Part shown: piece by piece, positions 19,836-32,486 of the stretch
How the letters are laid out: every line of letters starts with the position of its first letter
Position numbering within the stretch: the first letter of the stretch is position 1
NCBI GenBank assembly: GCA_001023535.1
Contig: CP011020.1
Span: 956,596 to 1,020,595 of the forward strand
DNA length: 64,000 bases
Origin: Pseudomonas chlororaphis
Lineage (GTDB): Bacteria > Pseudomonadota > Gammaproteobacteria > Pseudomonadales > Pseudomonadaceae
Direction: 5' to 3'
Notes under the pieces: model-generated
Seen by the model: only the letters and a program-made list of their open reading frames with translations
Databases searched by the model: none
What the model was told of the DNA's origin: nothing
Position numbers and translations under genes: made by a program

Positions 19836-21758
19836 TTACTGCGATTTGCGGACCCGCAGGTACCACTCGGAGAGCAGCCGTACCTGTTTGTCGGTGTAGC
19901 CACGTTCGACCATGCGTGTGACGAAGTCGTTGTGTTTTTGCTGGTCCTCCTTGCTGGCCTTGGCGTTGAAGCTGATGACCGGCAGCAAGTCCTCGGTGTT
20001 GGAGAACATTTTCTTCTCGATAACCACCCGCAGCTTCTCATAGCTGAGCCAGGTGGGGTTCTTGCCATTGTTGTTGGCCCGGGCGCGCAGTACGAAGTTG
20101 ACGATTTCGTTGCGGAAATCCTTCGGATTGCTGATGCCGGCCGGTTTTTCGATTTTCTCCAGCTCCTCGTTCAGGGCGACGCGATTGAGGATCTCGCCGG
20201 TTTCCGGGTCGCGATATTCCTGGTCCTGGATCCAGAAGTCCGCGTACAGCACATAGCGGTCGAAGATGTTCTGGCCATACTCGCTGTAGGACTCCAGGTA
20301 TGCGGTCTGGATTTCCTTGCCGATGAACTCGATGTAGCGCGGCGCCAGGTATTCCTTGAGGAAGCGCAGGTAGCGCTCGCGGGTTTCGGCCTGGAACTGT
20401 TCCTGTTCGATCTGCTGTTCCAGCACGTACAGCAGGTGGACCGGGTTGGCGGCGATCTCATGGGGATCGAAGTTGAAGACCTTGGAGAGGATCTTGAACG
20501 CGAAGCGCGTGGAGAGCCCGTTCATCCCTTCGTCGACGCCCGCATTGTCGCGGTATTCCTGGATCGACTTGGCCTTTGGATCGGTGTCCTTGAGGTTTTC
20601 ACCGTCGTACACGCGCATCTTGGAGTAGATGTTGGAGTTCTCCGGTTCCTTGAGGCGCGACAGCACCGTGAACTGGGCCAGCATCTTCAAGGTGTCGGGG
20701 GCGCAATGGGCCTTGGACAGCGAGCTGTTGAACAGCAGCTTGTCGTAGATCTTCACCTCATCGGTTACTCGCAGGCAGTACGGCACCTTGACGATGTAGA
20801 TCCGGTCGATGAAGGCCTCGTTGTTCTTGTTGTTGCGGAAGGTGTGCCATTCCGATTCGTTGGAGTGGGCCAGCAGGATGCCGGTAAACGGAATCGCCCC
20901 CAGGCCCTCGGTGCTGTTGTAGTTGCCTTCCTGGGTGGCGGTGAGCAGCGGGTGCAGGACCTTGATGGGCGCCTTGAACATCTCGACGAATTCCATCAGG
21001 CCCTGGTTGGCCCGGCACAATGCGCCCGAGTAGCTGTAGGCGTCGGCGTCGTTCTGCGGGAATTCTTCCAGCTTGCGGATATCGACCTTGCCGACCAACG
21101 CCGAAATGTCCTGGTTGTTTTCATCGCCCGGCTCGGTCTTGGCCACCGCGATCTGGTTAAGGATCGAGGGGTAGAGCTTGACCACCCGGAACTGGCTGAT
21201 GTCACCGCCGAATTCGGCCAGGCGCTTGGTGGCCCATGGCGACATGATGGTATTGAGGTAGCGGCGTGGGATGCCGAAGTCTTCCTCGAGGATGGCGCCG
21301 TCCTCGGTGGCATTGAACAGCCCCAGGGGCGATTCGAACACCGGCGAGCCTTTGATGGCGTAGAAGGGCACCTTTTCCATCAATTGCTTGAGTTTCTCGG
21401 CCAGGGACGATTTACCGCCACCTACGGGGCCGAGCAGGTAAAGAATCTGTTTCTTCTCTTCCAGGCCTTGGGCGGCGTGGCGGAAATAGGACACGATCTG
21501 CTCGATGCATTCTTCCATCCCGTGGAAGTCTGCAAAGGCTGGATAGCGGCGAATCACCTTGTTGGAGAAGATTCGCGAGAGCCTCGAGTTGGTCGAGGTG
21601 TCCAGCAGTTCCGGTTCTCCGATTGCCAGCAACAGACGCTCCGCAGCCGATACGTAGGCGCTGCGGTCCTGCTTGCAGAGTTCGAGGTATTCCTGCAGCG
21701 AGTATTCCTCCTGCCGCGTGGACTCGAAACGTTGCTGGAAGTGGCTAAAAATACTCAT
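19836..21758 (-). CDS. prkA: PrkA family serine protein kinase (YeaG)
   Basis: 640-residue PrkA/YeaG protein. The N-terminal AAA-type ATPase domain has a Walker A site LLGPVGGGKSSLAEKLKQ near residue 110. The C-terminal PrkA domain ends KQVRLLSEWYLRVRKSQ. The family is described as a serine kinase linked to nitrogen starvation, acid stress and stationary phase. It is first in transcription order before yeaH and spoVR, with a long inverted repeat between it and yeaH that could cut expression of the later genes. Confidence 0.96.
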   Translation of the reverse strand: MSIFSHFQQRFESTRQEEYSLQEYLELCKQDRSAYVSAAERLLLAIGEPELLDTSTNSRLSRIFSNKVIRRYPAFADFHGMEECIEQIVSYFRHAAQGLEEKKQILYLLGPVGGGKSSLAEKLKQLMEKVPFYAIKGSPVFESPLGLFNATEDGAILEEDFGIPRRYLNTIMSPWATKRLAEFGGDISQFRVVKLYPSILNQIAVAKTEPGDENNQDISALVGKVDIRKLEEFPQNDADAYSYSGALCRANQGLMEFVEMFKAPIKVLHPLLTATQEGNYNSTEGLGAIPFTGILLAHSNESEWHTFRNNKNNEAFIDRIYIVKVPYCLRVTDEVKIYDKLLFNSSLSKAHCAPDTLKMLAQFTVLSRLKEPENSNIYSKMRVYDGENLKDTDPKAKSIQEYRDNAGVDEGMNGLSTRFAFKILSKVFNFDPHEIAANPVHLLYVLEQQIEQEQFQAETRERYLRFLKEYLAPRYIEFIGKEIQTAYLESYSEYGQNIFDRYVLYADFWIQDQEYRDPETGEILNRVALNEELEKIEKPAGISNPKDFRNEIVNFVLRARANNNGKNPTWLSYEKLRVVIEKKMFSNTEDLLPVISFNAKASKEDQQKHNDFVTRMVERGYTDKQVRLLSEWYLRVRKSQ

Positions 21759-22058
21759 GACGTCACCTCGCTCGATACGTGGAGCCGGTGTCGGATCAAT
21801 CAGTCGTTGCTGGACAGCCGCTGGGAACCCAGTGGCCGTTTACCCCCCAGAATGCTTCCAGGCATGCAGGCTCCCTGAAAGCTTACTCCCGATTACCCGT
21901 GCGCCGGTGTACCGGCTCTCCCCTGTTTTGGATGGCCTGAGGCTAAGGATAGTTCGGAATGGGAAAGGTAAAGGCGCAATACGTAATTAGTTATGGCCGA
22001 CCGTTCGTCCGCCACCGCTCAAGCCCGCGGATCACGCGGGCTCTGGCGACATAAAAAA
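21759..22058. other. Promoter region of prkA
   Basis: 300 bp between glpE and prkA with no supported gene. It includes a 6-bp perfect dyad GCCGGTGTACCGGC (21903-21916) that could be an operator, and the hairpin after glpE. No convincing sigma-54 or sigma-70 boxes were found. Confidence 0.5.
22022..22042 (-). terminator. Hairpin after glpE
   Basis: Perfect 8-bp stem AGCCCGCG/CGCGGGCT with a 5-nt loop, 16 bp past the glpE stop. The T run is poor, so it may be a weak terminator. Confidence 0.6.
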
Positions 22059-22388
22059 TTATTCGTGGGTGTCTTGTGTCGTTTCTGTCGGAAAAGTCGC
22101 ACGCCACAACTCGAAACCACCGTCCAGGCTGTAGACGTCACTGAAGCCCTGGCTGACCAGATAGGCGGCTGCGCTCTGGCTGGAGTTGCCGTGGTAGCAG
22201 ACCACCACGGTCGGCGCGTCGAGGTCGGCGCCGCGGATGAAGTCGGCGATGGAATGGTTGTCCAGATGCCGGGAGCCGCTGATGTGCAGCGCGGCAAAGG
22301 TGGCAGGGTCACGGACATCGACGACCACCGCGCCTTGCTCGCGCAAGGCCTGGGCCTGTTCCGGGGGGATGCGTTTGAATTCGGTCAT
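22059..22388 (-). CDS. glpE: Thiosulfate sulfurtransferase (single-domain rhodanese)
   Basis: 109-residue single rhodanese domain that moves sulfane sulfur from thiosulfate to cyanide or thiols. The active-site loop is [11 protein letters not shown], with the catalytic Cys near residue 65. The start is ATG at 22388, with AGGAG eight bases upstream; upstream in-frame codons lack this site. It lies 31 bp after apaH on the same strand, the same neighbour order as in other Pseudomonas. Confidence 0.94.
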   Translation of the reverse strand: MTEFKRIPPEQAQALREQGAVVVDVRDPATFAALHISGSRHLDNHSIADFIRGADLDAPTVVVCYHGNSSQSAAAYLVSQGFSDVYSLDGGFELWRATFPTETTQDTHE

Positions 22389-22419
22389 GGGGGACTCCTG
22401 TGGCCCGATCCGGCGCTGG

Positions 22420-23295
22420 TCATGGGGCCGCGCCGGCTGGCTGTGATGCGGTGGTCGGAAGGTGGGTTGTGGCGTGGCCCTGATCGTCGCAATCGCAACG
22501 CAGTTGTTCGCCGGTGTCGACATTCATCAGGGTCATTGCGCCGCCCCATACGCACCCTGTATCGAGCGCGTAGACGCCGGGTTCGTCGCATTGGCCTTCC
22601 AGCGCCGCCCAGTGACCGAAGATTATCTTCAGGTTCCGGGTCTTGCGCGTCTTGTGCTTGAACCAGGGCGCGTAGCCGGGAGGCGCCGTCTCGATGCCTT
22701 CCTTGCCCTTGAGGTCGAGCTTGCCTTCGGCGGTGCAGAACCGCATGCGGGTGAAGTAGTTGGTGATGACCCGCAGGCGGGCCGCTCCGGTGAGATCGTT
22801 GTCCCACTTGACCGGCTCGTTGCCGTACATGCCGTCGAGGTAGGGGCCGAACAGGTTGTCGTCGCGCAACGCTTGCTCGACTTCGGCGGCGCACTTGAGC
22901 GCCTTGCGCAGGGACCACTGGGGCGCAAGCCCGGCATGGACCAACGCCAGGTTGCGCTGCTCGTCATAATGCATGAGCTTTTGCAGGCGCAGCCACTCCA
23001 GCAATTCGACGCAATCGGGCGCTGCGAGTATTTCGTCCAGGGTGTCGGATTTTTTCAGCCGCTCGATGTTCTGCCAGGCCGCCAGCAAGTGCAGGTCGTG
23101 GTTGCCGAGCACGCACACCAGCGACTGGCGGATGCTGTAGAGAAAGCGCAGTGTTTCGAGCGATTGCGGGCCGCGGTTGACCAGGTCACCCACCAGCCAC
23201 AGCGTGTCTTTCTGGGGGTCGAACGCAACCCGTTCCAGCAGGCACTTGAGCGGGTCGAGGCAACCTTGCAGGTCACCCACCGCATAAGTGGCCAT
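22420..23295 (-). CDS. apaH: Diadenosine tetraphosphatase (symmetrical)
   Basis: 291-residue ApaH that splits Ap4A into two ADP and also removes Np4 caps from RNA. The metallophosphoesterase motifs are present: DLQGCLDPL at the N-terminus, [10 protein letters not shown], and [11 protein letters not shown]. Its start overlaps the apaG stop by one base (TGATG), a coupled arrangement found widely. Confidence 0.97.
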   Translation of the reverse strand: MATYAVGDLQGCLDPLKCLLERVAFDPQKDTLWLVGDLVNRGPQSLETLRFLYSIRQSLVCVLGNHDLHLLAAWQNIERLKKSDTLDEILAAPDCVELLEWLRLQKLMHYDEQRNLALVHAGLAPQWSLRKALKCAAEVEQALRDDNLFGPYLDGMYGNEPVKWDNDLTGAARLRVITNYFTRMRFCTAEGKLDLKGKEGIETAPPGYAPWFKHKTRKTRNLKIIFGHWAALEGQCDEPGVYALDTGCVWGGAMTLMNVDTGEQLRCDCDDQGHATTHLPTTASQPAGAAP

Positions 23296-23675
23296 CAGTG
23301 CAGGGCTCCGGGCACCGCCAGGCGAAAGGGCTTGATGATGGCATCGAAGCGCTGGCCGTCTTCGGCGAGCATCTGGTAGGTGCCTTGCATGGTGCCGACG
23401 CGAGTCGTCATCACGGTGCCGCTGCTGTAGTTGTGGCTCTTGCCGGCGTCGATCAGCGGTTGCTGGCCGACCACGCCCTCGCCACGGACTTCCTCGACAT
23501 GGCCGTCGCCGTCGGTGATGACCCAGTGCCGCGACAGCAGCCTGGCCGGTAGCGAGCCGTTATTGCGCACGGTGATGGTGTAGGCGAAGGCAAAACGGTT
23601 GTGCTCGGGTTGCGATTGTTCTGCCAGGAAGCGGGTGGTGACGCTGACGTCGACCTGATAACGAGGATCGGACAT
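23295..23675 (-). CDS. apaG: Co2+/Mg2+ efflux protein ApaG
   Basis: 126-residue ApaG, a single fibronectin-III-like beta sandwich. The family features are [33 protein letters not shown] and [20 protein letters not shown]. The role is still unclear: it is named for cobalt/magnesium phenotypes in Salmonella. The start at 23675 ([12 protein letters not shown]) was chosen because it matches the family. It overlaps apaH by one base and follows rsmA after a 113-bp gap. Confidence 0.95.
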   Translation of the reverse strand: MSDPRYQVDVSVTTRFLAEQSQPEHNRFAFAYTITVRNNGSLPARLLSRHWVITDGDGHVEEVRGEGVVGQQPLIDAGKSHNYSSGTVMTTRVGTMQGTYQMLAEDGQRFDAIIKPFRLAVPGALH

Positions 23676-23788
23676 GCAAGAGGCCTTAAAAACGAAGCGG
23701 GACGCGGGCGTGACTGAGGGGATCAGTCTAGGCCAAGTATCGGGTAGTAGGCCAGAGCGACGTCCCACCCGATAGCGCTCATCCTCCG

Positions 23789-24607
23789 TTAGCTGGCATC
23801 GGCTTTGGAGGCGACCTGTTCGCTGAGCTTGTCGGCAAGGCGCACGAAAGCCGCCAGGTCCAACTGCTCGGGCCGCAGGCTGCCGTCGACACCGGCGGCT
23901 TCGATCTCGGCGCTGCTGAGCAACAGTTTCAAGGTATTGCGCAGGGTTTTGCGGCGCTGGTTGAACGCTTCGCGCACCACCCGCTCAAGCAGGCGATGGT
24001 CCTTGGCCGGGTGCGGCAGGACAGCGTGCGGGACCAGGCGGACAATGGCCGAGTCGACTTTCGGCGGCGGGTTGAATGCCCCTGGGCCGACGTTGAACAG
24101 GTGTTCGACCCGGCAATGGTACTGGACCATGATCGACAGGCGACCCCAATCGCCACCGCCAGGCCCTGCGGCCAGGCGCTCGACCACTTCTTTCTGCAGC
24201 ATGAAGTGCATGTCGCGGATCAGGCCGGCGTTGCTCAGCAGGTGGAAGATCAGCGGTGTGGAGATGTTGTATGGCAGGTTACCCACCACCCGCAGGCTGT
24301 TCGGCGCGGCGTTCAGGCTGTTGAAGTCGAACTTCAGCGCGTCGCCCTGGTGCAGGCTGAAATTGCTCTTGCCGGCGAACTGCTGGTTGAGGATCGGCAC
24401 CAGGTCCTTGTCCAGTTCCACCACGTCGAGTTGCGCGCCGCTGCCCAGCAGGCCTTCGGTCAGGGCGCCCTGGCCCGGGCCGATTTCCAGCATGCGATCG
24501 TCGGGCTTGGCATTGATGGAGCGCAGGATGCGATCGATCACGCCGGCGTCGTGCAGGAAGTTCTGGCCGAAGCGCTTGCGCGCGCGGTGTTGGTATTGCT
24601 CGGTCAT
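23789..24607 (-). CDS. rsmA: 16S rRNA (adenine 1518/1519-N6)-dimethyltransferase
   Basis: 272-residue RsmA (KsgA), which dimethylates two adenines in helix 45 of 16S rRNA late in 30S assembly. Motif I is [15 protein letters not shown] near residue 43, and the catalytic motif IV is NLPYNIS near 115. The start overlaps the end of pdxA by 4 bp, which links it to the lptD-surA-pdxA chain. Confidence 0.97.
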   Translation of the reverse strand: MTEQYQHRARKRFGQNFLHDAGVIDRILRSINAKPDDRMLEIGPGQGALTEGLLGSGAQLDVVELDKDLVPILNQQFAGKSNFSLHQGDALKFDFNSLNAAPNSLRVVGNLPYNISTPLIFHLLSNAGLIRDMHFMLQKEVVERLAAGPGGGDWGRLSIMVQYHCRVEHLFNVGPGAFNPPPKVDSAIVRLVPHAVLPHPAKDHRLLERVVREAFNQRRKTLRNTLKLLLSSAEIEAAGVDGSLRPEQLDLAAFVRLADKLSEQVASKADAS

Positions 24608-25593
24608 AAATGGGTCTCGGCCATCTGGTAGGCGGTTTCCAGCGCGACTTGCAGGCTGCCGGTGTCGATCTTGCCGCTGCCGGCCAGGTCCAGGGCGGTG
24701 CCGTGGTCCACGGAGGTGCGGATGATCGGCAAGCCCAGGGTCACGTTGACCGCAGCGCCGAAGCCTTTGTACTTCAGCACCGGCAGGCCCTGGTCGTGGT
24801 ACATCGCCAGCACTGCGTCGCAGTGCTCCAGATATTTGGGGGTAAACAGAGTGTCGGCCGGCAGCGGGCCATGCAGATTCATGCCCTCGCTGCGCAGGCG
24901 TTCCAATGTGGGTTCTATGATGTCGATTTCTTCACGACCCAGGTGTCCGCCTTCGCCGGCGTGGGGGTTGAGCCCGCAGACGAGGATGCGTGGCCGGGCG
25001 ATGCCGAATTTTTCCTGCAGGTCAGCGTGCAGGATGCGTGTGACCCGCTCCAGGCGTTCGGCGGTGATGGCGTCGGCGATGTCCCGCAGGGGCAGGTGAG
25101 TGGTCACCAGGGCCACGCGCAGGCCGCGGGTCGCGAGCATCATCACCACTTGCGCGGTGTGGGTCAGGTCCGCCAAAAATTCGGTATGGCCGGAAAAGGC
25201 GATGCCTGATTCGTTGATCACGCCCTTGTGCACCGGGGCCGTGATCATGCCGGCGAAATCCCCGTCCAGGCAGCCTTGGCCGGCGCGGGTCAGGGTTTGC
25301 AGGACGAAGGCGGCGTTGGCTTTTTCCAACTGGCCGGTGATGACCGGGGCACCCAGCGGCGTGTCCCAGACATACAGGCTGTTGGCGGGCGCCGGGACGT
25401 CCGGCCAGGCCTGCGGCGTCACCGGCAACAGGTCGATGACCACCCCCAGTTGCGCGGCCCGCTCAAGGAGCAGGTCGCGGCTGGTGATGGCAATCAGGGG
25501 GTGTGGCTGGGGCTGCGAGGCGAGCAGCAGGCACAGGTCGGGACCGATGCCGGCAGGCTCGCCGGGGGTCAGCGCGAAACGCTTGGGTTTCAC
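24604..25593 (-). CDS. pdxA: 4-hydroxythreonine-4-phosphate dehydrogenase
   Basis: 329-residue PdxA, an NAD-dependent metal enzyme that oxidises 4-phosphohydroxy-threonine for pyridoxal phosphate synthesis. It begins [17 protein letters not shown], has the metal-site segment [10 protein letters not shown] near 160, and [16 protein letters not shown] near 270, which carries another metal-binding His. It overlaps surA upstream and rsmA downstream by 4 bp each. Confidence 0.97.
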   Translation of the reverse strand: MKPKRFALTPGEPAGIGPDLCLLLASQPQPHPLIAITSRDLLLERAAQLGVVIDLLPVTPQAWPDVPAPANSLYVWDTPLGAPVITGQLEKANAAFVLQTLTRAGQGCLDGDFAGMITAPVHKGVINESGIAFSGHTEFLADLTHTAQVVMMLATRGLRVALVTTHLPLRDIADAITAERLERVTRILHADLQEKFGIARPRILVCGLNPHAGEGGHLGREEIDIIEPTLERLRSEGMNLHGPLPADTLFTPKYLEHCDAVLAMYHDQGLPVLKYKGFGAAVNVTLGLPIIRTSVDHGTALDLAGSGKIDTGSLQVALETAYQMAETHL

Positions 25594-26912
25594 TGCGCTG
25601 CCTGGTCTGCACCAGGGAGTTTGATCTCGACATAGGCTTCGTCGCGAATCTGACGCAGCCAGGTTTGCAGCTCTTCGTCGTATTTGCGGTTGCGCAGCAC
25701 AGTCATTGCCTGCTGTTCACGGGCCTGGGTGGTGCTGTCGGTGGCGCGGCGGCCAAGGACTTCCAGAACGTGCCAGCCATAGGGGCTCTTGAACGGCTTG
25801 GACAGTTGGCCTTGCGGCGTCTCGGCCATGACCTGGCGGAACTCGGGCACCAGGGCATTCGGATCGACCCAGTTGAGGTCGCCGCCATTGAGGGCCGAAC
25901 CCGGGTCTTCCGAGAAGCTCTTGGCCAGCTCGGCGAAGTCTTCGCCCGCTTCGATGCGGTCGTAGAGTTTCTCCGCCAGACGCTTGGTCTCGGCTTCGCT
26001 GCGAATCTCGCTTGGCTTGATCAGGATGTGGCGGACATGCACTTCGTCACGAACCTGGGTGCCGCCACCGCGTTTTTCCAACACCTTGAGGATGATGAAA
26101 CCGCCGGGCGTACGTGCTGGCTGGGTGATGTCGCCGACGGCCATGGCGCTCAGCTCACGGTCGAACGGTGGTGGCAGTTGAGCAGGCTTGCGCCAGCCCA
26201 TGTCGCCGCCTTCCAGGGCGTTTTCGCTGCCGGAGCGAGCGACGGCCATCTGGCCGAAGTCAGCGCCTTGCTTGAGTTGCTGGTAAACGTCCATGGCCTG
26301 GCGGTAAGCACTCTGAATGGCTTCGGAGTTGGCGCTTTCCGGGGTCGGGATCAGGATGTTGGCCAGGTGCAGTTCTTCGGAAAGCTGCATCTTGCCCAGG
26401 TCGGAGGCGAGGAAGTTCTTCACTTCCTGCTCGGACACCTGGATGCGCTCGGCCACGCGGCGCTGGCGCACGCGGCTGATGATCATCTCGCGACGGATCT
26501 GGTCGCGGGCGTCCTCGTAGGAGAGACCGTCACGGGCCAGGGCGGCGCGGAATTGCTCCAGGCTCATGTTGTTGCGCTGGGCAATGGTGCCGACGGCCTG
26601 GTTCAGCTCTTCATCGGTGATGCGGATACCGGAGCGTTCGCCGATCTGCAGTTGCAGGTTCTCGACGATCAGGCGCTCCAGCACTTGTTGGTCCAACACG
26701 CCCGGAGGCGGCAGGCCGCCACCGCGCTTGGCGATGGTTTGCTGTACTTCATTGACGCGTTGGTCCAGTTGGCTCTGCATGACCACGTCGTTGTCGACGA
26801 TGGCCACCACTTTGTCGATGGATTGAACCGCGGCGTTGGCCGCGGTACCCAGGAACAGTGCGCCCAGCATCAGCGGGCGCAGACAATCAGAAAGCTTGGT
26901 CTTCACGTTCAC
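25590..26912 (-). CDS. surA: Periplasmic chaperone/peptidyl-prolyl isomerase SurA
   Basis: 440-residue SurA, which escorts outer-membrane proteins, including LptD, through the periplasm. A signal peptide ends in [10 protein letters not shown]; the N-terminal chaperone domain follows, then two parvulin domains (around 175-275 and 285-385, the second with [18 protein letters not shown] at its start). The start overlaps the lptD end by 26 bp, an unusually long overlap for this pair, and the 3' end overlaps pdxA by 4 bp. Making chaperone and client from one message suits their partnership. Confidence 0.97.
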   Translation of the reverse strand: MNVKTKLSDCLRPLMLGALFLGTAANAAVQSIDKVVAIVDNDVVMQSQLDQRVNEVQQTIAKRGGGLPPPGVLDQQVLERLIVENLQLQIGERSGIRITDEELNQAVGTIAQRNNMSLEQFRAALARDGLSYEDARDQIRREMIISRVRQRRVAERIQVSEQEVKNFLASDLGKMQLSEELHLANILIPTPESANSEAIQSAYRQAMDVYQQLKQGADFGQMAVARSGSENALEGGDMGWRKPAQLPPPFDRELSAMAVGDITQPARTPGGFIILKVLEKRGGGTQVRDEVHVRHILIKPSEIRSEAETKRLAEKLYDRIEAGEDFAELAKSFSEDPGSALNGGDLNWVDPNALVPEFRQVMAETPQGQLSKPFKSPYGWHVLEVLGRRATDSTTQAREQQAMTVLRNRKYDEELQTWLRQIRDEAYVEIKLPGADQAAQ

Positions 26913-29685
26913 GATAACCTTGGATGCCTTTGTCGAGGAAGCTCTCTACCTTGGCGCCGGTGAGGCCGCCGAGTCCCTTCAGAACAATTTGGAGGAAGAC
27001 GCCGTGGTCGCCTTTTTCGTTTTCAGGGGCAGCTTGACTGAATTCTTCATAGTCGACCCAGTAACGGTTGATCAGGCGCAGTTTCCAGCAGCAGTTGTCG
27101 TATTCGAAACCACCAAAGGCTTCCAGGGTACGATTGCGGTTGTAGTCATACTGCCAACGGCTGATCGCGTTCCACTGCGGCACGATCGGCCAGATGACCG
27201 AGAAGTCGTGCTGCTTGATCTTGTAGTAGTCCTTCACGTAGCCAGGTTGGCCTGGCGTGCCGTAGTCGCCGCCGCCCACGGACCACTGACCGGTGTTCTG
27301 GTCGTAGCGGATCTGGTCGTTACGATAACGGTAACCGGCGTTGATGACCTTGTTCGGGTTGTCTTCCGGCTGGTAGTGGAACATCGCACTGCCCGAGCGA
27401 GGGCTGTGGGTGTCCGGGTCCCAGTTGTAGTCGGCCGTGGTGCGCCAGTCGCGGTTCCAGCGGTATTCGTATTCCAGGGCGTAAGGCGAAACGCTGGAAT
27501 GAGCATCTTCACGCGTCCTGAAGTCGATGCCCGGCAGCTGGACCTCGCGATCCTTGAAGTAGAAGGCCTGGCCGACGCTGATGCGTTGACGCTCGAAGCC
27601 GTCTTCCTGGATCCAGCGGTTGGTCACGCCCAGGGACAACTTGTTCTCGTCGCCGACACGGTCGGAGCCGGTGAAGCGGTTGTCCCGGAACAGCGACGAG
27701 TAGTTGAAGGTGCTTTCGCTGGTGTCGAAGACTGGAATGTCGCTCTGATCCTTCTCCGGCACATAGAGGTAGAACAGACGCGGTTCCAGGGTCTGGCGGT
27801 AGTTCTTGCCGAACCACTGGGTATCGCGGTCGAAGTACAGGCCGCTGTCGATGCTGGCGATTGGCACGGCACGGCTTTGGTTGCGGCTATAGGTGCCGTT
27901 CAGACGGTCGCCTTCGGCAGTTTGCGCGGCGATATCCGCCTTGCCGCGATTGTCCAGGTCCAGGTCATACTGGGTGTATTGGTACTTGAGCGATGGCTTT
28001 ATGTACCCGTAGCTTGCGTTCATTGGCAGGCTGATGACAGGGGCCAGGTTCATCCGATCGCCGTTGGCGCGGGCCAATCCTCGGACGTTTGTGTCCAGGA
28101 ATGGATCGGTGGTGCCGTCCTCGTTCGTGTAGTCCCCAGTCCGCAAGTCACGATCAAAGCGCACGAATTCCGTGTTGTAAGCGAAATCCAAGCCGCCCGG
28201 ATGCTGCGGCAGTGCACCATTGAAGGTGATCTGCGGCAGGCGATCGTACGGTGTGATGTTCGAGATCGTGGCCATCTGATAGGCCTGGACATTCAAACGT
28301 GCCGTATACGTGTCACCCCGGTAGCTGACAGCGCCCTGCTGGTTCACGTAGTCCCGGGACTCGACACCGATCTGGTCGCTCTGCAAATCCTGGAAGTAGT
28401 AGGGGTCGCTGAGTTTGGTGTAGTCGACTTCAGTCGCTATGCGCGAATCCAGACCACCCTTGTGCTGCCAGTTGTACATGTAGCGGGTCTTGCTGTAGTC
28501 GGTCTGCTTGCTGCGATCGTCGTCTTCGTCGTTGAGGTAGGCGGCACCGAACTGACCTTCGCTGGACTTGGTCAGGTAGCGGAATTCGCCTTCCATCAAC
28601 AGGCCGCGCTTGCTCATGTAGCGCGGGTACAACGTGGCGTCGTAGTTCGGCGCCAGGTTGAAGTAGTACGGGGTGACCAGCAGGAAGCCGGTGTCGCTGC
28701 CGCTGCCGATGGTTGGCGGCAGGAAGCCGGACTGGCGACGGTCGTCGATCGGGAAGTAGATGTACGGCGTGTACAGGACCGGGAAGTCCTTGACCCGCAG
28801 GGTCACGTTGGTCGCGGTACCGAAGCCGGTGGCCGGGTTCAGGGTGATGTTGTTGCCCTTGAGCGTCCAGGCGTTGCTGTTCGGTTCACACGTGGTGTAC
28901 GTGCCGTCCTTGAGGCGGATGATCGCGTTCTCGGCGCGCTTGGCGTACAGGGCGTTACCGCGGATGCGTGACTTGTGCATCACGTATTCGGCGTTGTCGA
29001 CCTTGGCTTCGCCGGTGTCCAACTGCACATCGGCGTGGTCGCCGACGATCAGTGCACCGTTGTCGCGAACACGCACATTGCCGCTCAGCTCGCCACGGTT
29101 CTCGGCCTGGTACAGGCTGGCCTCGTCGGCCTCGACCTGCATGCTGCCCTGGCGCATGACCACGTCACCGGCCAGGGTCGCCACTTGCTGTTCCTGCTCA
29201 TAGCGGGAGGCCTTGGCGCCGAGGAAGGTCGGGGCGTCGCTCTTGGCGGTCTTGTCGTTCATGCCAGGGCGAGACGGTTCGATATAGGCGCCGGAGCAAT
29301 AAGGGCCGGTTTCAGCCAATTGCGCCGGGGTGAGGTTCTCCCGTGGAACCCAATCCAGGTGGCTGTAGTCTTCACTGCGCGACTTCAGGCCGCGGCCCTT
29401 GGCTTCGGTGACAAGCATCGGTTTCTCACCGGCCTGTTCGACCGAGCCGCTTTCGGCCGGCGCGTCGCTGCTGGAAGAAACGGCGCTGCCGTCATGCACG
29501 GGACGCGGCGGCAAGGCCGCGGCCGGTGTCTTCGGTGCACAGTCCCAGGCACCCGAAGCGGAGACGGAGCAGTCATACTGCTGCGCCGCGACGACGAATG
29601 AAGAGGCCAGGGGTTGCAGGGCCAGCAGACTGCCGGTGACCAGCAACGGAAATTTTTTACGAAACGCGGGGGATTTCAATGCCAT
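26887..29685 (-). CDS. lptD: LPS-assembly outer membrane protein LptD
   Basis: 932-residue LptD (OstA/Imp), the barrel that with lipoprotein LptE inserts LPS into the outer leaflet. Order: signal sequence ([12 protein letters not shown] start, hydrophobic [13 protein letters not shown]), N-terminal linker, OstA/LptA-like jellyroll (about 175-290), then the C-terminal barrel. Cysteines are seen near the N-terminus (YDC..WDC) and as a CC pair in [10 protein letters not shown], the expected disulfide partners. The start at 29685 is set by the signal sequence. It is first in the lptD-surA-pdxA-rsmA run and divergent from amgK. Confidence 0.97.
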   Translation of the reverse strand: MALKSPAFRKKFPLLVTGSLLALQPLASSFVVAAQQYDCSVSASGAWDCAPKTPAAALPPRPVHDGSAVSSSSDAPAESGSVEQAGEKPMLVTEAKGRGLKSRSEDYSHLDWVPRENLTPAQLAETGPYCSGAYIEPSRPGMNDKTAKSDAPTFLGAKASRYEQEQQVATLAGDVVMRQGSMQVEADEASLYQAENRGELSGNVRVRDNGALIVGDHADVQLDTGEAKVDNAEYVMHKSRIRGNALYAKRAENAIIRLKDGTYTTCEPNSNAWTLKGNNITLNPATGFGTATNVTLRVKDFPVLYTPYIYFPIDDRRQSGFLPPTIGSGSDTGFLLVTPYYFNLAPNYDATLYPRYMSKRGLLMEGEFRYLTKSSEGQFGAAYLNDEDDDRSKQTDYSKTRYMYNWQHKGGLDSRIATEVDYTKLSDPYYFQDLQSDQIGVESRDYVNQQGAVSYRGDTYTARLNVQAYQMATISNITPYDRLPQITFNGALPQHPGGLDFAYNTEFVRFDRDLRTGDYTNEDGTTDPFLDTNVRGLARANGDRMNLAPVISLPMNASYGYIKPSLKYQYTQYDLDLDNRGKADIAAQTAEGDRLNGTYSRNQSRAVPIASIDSGLYFDRDTQWFGKNYRQTLEPRLFYLYVPEKDQSDIPVFDTSESTFNYSSLFRDNRFTGSDRVGDENKLSLGVTNRWIQEDGFERQRISVGQAFYFKDREVQLPGIDFRTREDAHSSVSPYALEYEYRWNRDWRTTADYNWDPDTHSPRSGSAMFHYQPEDNPNKVINAGYRYRNDQIRYDQNTGQWSVGGGDYGTPGQPGYVKDYYKIKQHDFSVIWPIVPQWNAISRWQYDYNRNRTLEAFGGFEYDNCCWKLRLINRYWVDYEEFSQAAPENEKGDHGVFLQIVLKGLGGLTGAKVESFLDKGIQGYREREDQAF

Positions 29686-29815
29686 CTTATTAGTCCGGGC
29701 TTCCTGCGTGCCATCTGCCCGCGGTGTGGGCCGCACGCCTCTCGATGGTCTGAAAAAGATGCTGGATAATAAAGCATGACCCGCTTGACGGCTAGCGCCG
29801 TCGGAGACCCTTGCA

Positions 29816-31509
<1,694 letters not shown>

Positions 31510-31510
31510 T

Positions 31511-32278
31511 ATGTGGTGGCCAGGGACTCTGATTGGAGCCGGGGCGGGCTTTGCCATAGCCAGCATTCCGGGGGCCATGCTCGGCGCGTTGCTGGGGCAG
31601 GCGCTGGACCGGCGCCTGAACCTGCACGACTGGGCGCAGGTGCGCGAGCGGTTGGGCGGACGTCCGGCGCTGCGCAACGATGAGCTGTTGTTTGTCTTGC
31701 TGGGCCGGTTGGCCAAAAGCGATGGACGCGTGGTCGATGGCCATATCCAGCAGGCTCGCCAGGAGATGCGCTCGCTGGATTTGAGTGAGCCGGCGCAGCG
31801 CCGGGCCATCGCGGCATTCAACCGTGGCAAGTCGCAAAACGTCCCGTTGCGCGGCTACCTGCGGCGCCTGGCTGTCCAGCCCCATGCGGCCGAGGGTGTG
31901 TTGCGCGCGTGCTGGCGGATGGTCTGGGCGGACGGTCGCGCGGGTGAAAGCGAGCGTGAACTGATTGACCGTTGGGGCAAGTGGCTAGGCTGGACGCCGC
32001 AGCAGGTCAAGGCGCTGGCGGCGGATTACGAGCCGCAGAAACTGTCGCTGCCCACAAGCGGCGTGACGTATCAGGAGGCGCTGCGCCTGCTGGGGGTTTC
32101 GGCCACCAGCGAACCGTCGCAGATCAAACGGGCCTACCGACGCCTGCTCAGTCGCCACCACCCGGACAAGATCGCCGGCAGCGGGGCCACGCCGTTGCAG
32201 GTGCGTGAAGCGACCGAGAAGACCCGGGAGCTGCACAACGCTTATCGGCTGATCCGGGAACGACGGGATTTTCGCTAG
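31511..32278 (+). CDS. djlA: DjlA-like membrane co-chaperone (TerB and J domains)
   Basis: 255-residue protein. An N-terminal hydrophobic Gly/Ala segment (LIGAGAGFAIASIPGAMLGALL) should anchor it in the membrane. A TerB-like helical domain fills about 55-170, and a C-terminal J domain has the HPD signature in LLSRHHPDKIAGSG. DjlA proteins stimulate DnaK at the inner membrane. It starts two bases after murU, so it is probably in the same message. Its stop codon TAG lies inside the terminal repeat of the small element that follows, so the native C-terminus may have been changed. Confidence 0.92.
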   Translation: MWWPGTLIGAGAGFAIASIPGAMLGALLGQALDRRLNLHDWAQVRERLGGRPALRNDELLFVLLGRLAKSDGRVVDGHIQQARQEMRSLDLSEPAQRRAIAAFNRGKSQNVPLRGYLRRLAVQPHAAEGVLRACWRMVWADGRAGESERELIDRWGKWLGWTPQQVKALAADYEPQKLSLPTSGVTYQEALRLLGVSATSEPSQIKRAYRRLLSRHHPDKIAGSGATPLQVREATEKTRELHNAYRLIRERRDFR

Positions 32279-32421
32279 GCTATGTACGAAATAGCTTGAA
32301 ACTTGGTTATGCGGCGTTAAAAACCGGCTCGGAATGCTCATTGACAACCAGTCAACTGCGCTTCCTCACCGGTTTTTGCCTTGCCTAACCTGCGTTTCAA
32401 ACTATTTCGTACACAGCCTAG
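32275..32421. mobile_element. 147-bp MITE-like inverted-repeat element
   Basis: The two ends, 32275-32302 and 32394-32421, are 28-bp inverted copies with two mismatches; both carry TGTACGAAATAG. A second inner inverted pair, AAAAACCGG and CCGGTTTTT, gives the whole element a near-palindromic fold. It has no coding capacity. The ends begin within the djlA stop codon. Its size, matching ends and lack of genes suggest a non-autonomous foldback element or a structured repeat of the P. fluorescens type. I saw no transposase in this window with the same ends. Confidence 0.7.
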
Positions 32422-32443
32422 TTCCGCAGGATCGGTGACGGCC

Positions 32444-32475
32444 CCATGACGAGGGCGCTCGCTCTCTCGTCATGG
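32444..32475. terminator. Hairpin between the converging djlA and DUF3530 genes
   Basis: Perfect 10-bp stem CCATGACGAG/CTCGTCATGG with a 12-nt loop. There is no T run on either strand, so terminator function is only inferred from its place between converging genes. Confidence 0.5.
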
Positions 32476-32486
32476 ACTAAAGGCTT

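Noticed and set aside
19458..21878. 806-codon open frame opposite prkA and the start of yeaH
   Set aside because: It runs antisense across two clear genes and the inverted repeat; its composition is that of a mirrored frame.
26836..28971. 711-codon open frame opposite lptD
   Set aside because: Antisense to a certain gene, with no domains.
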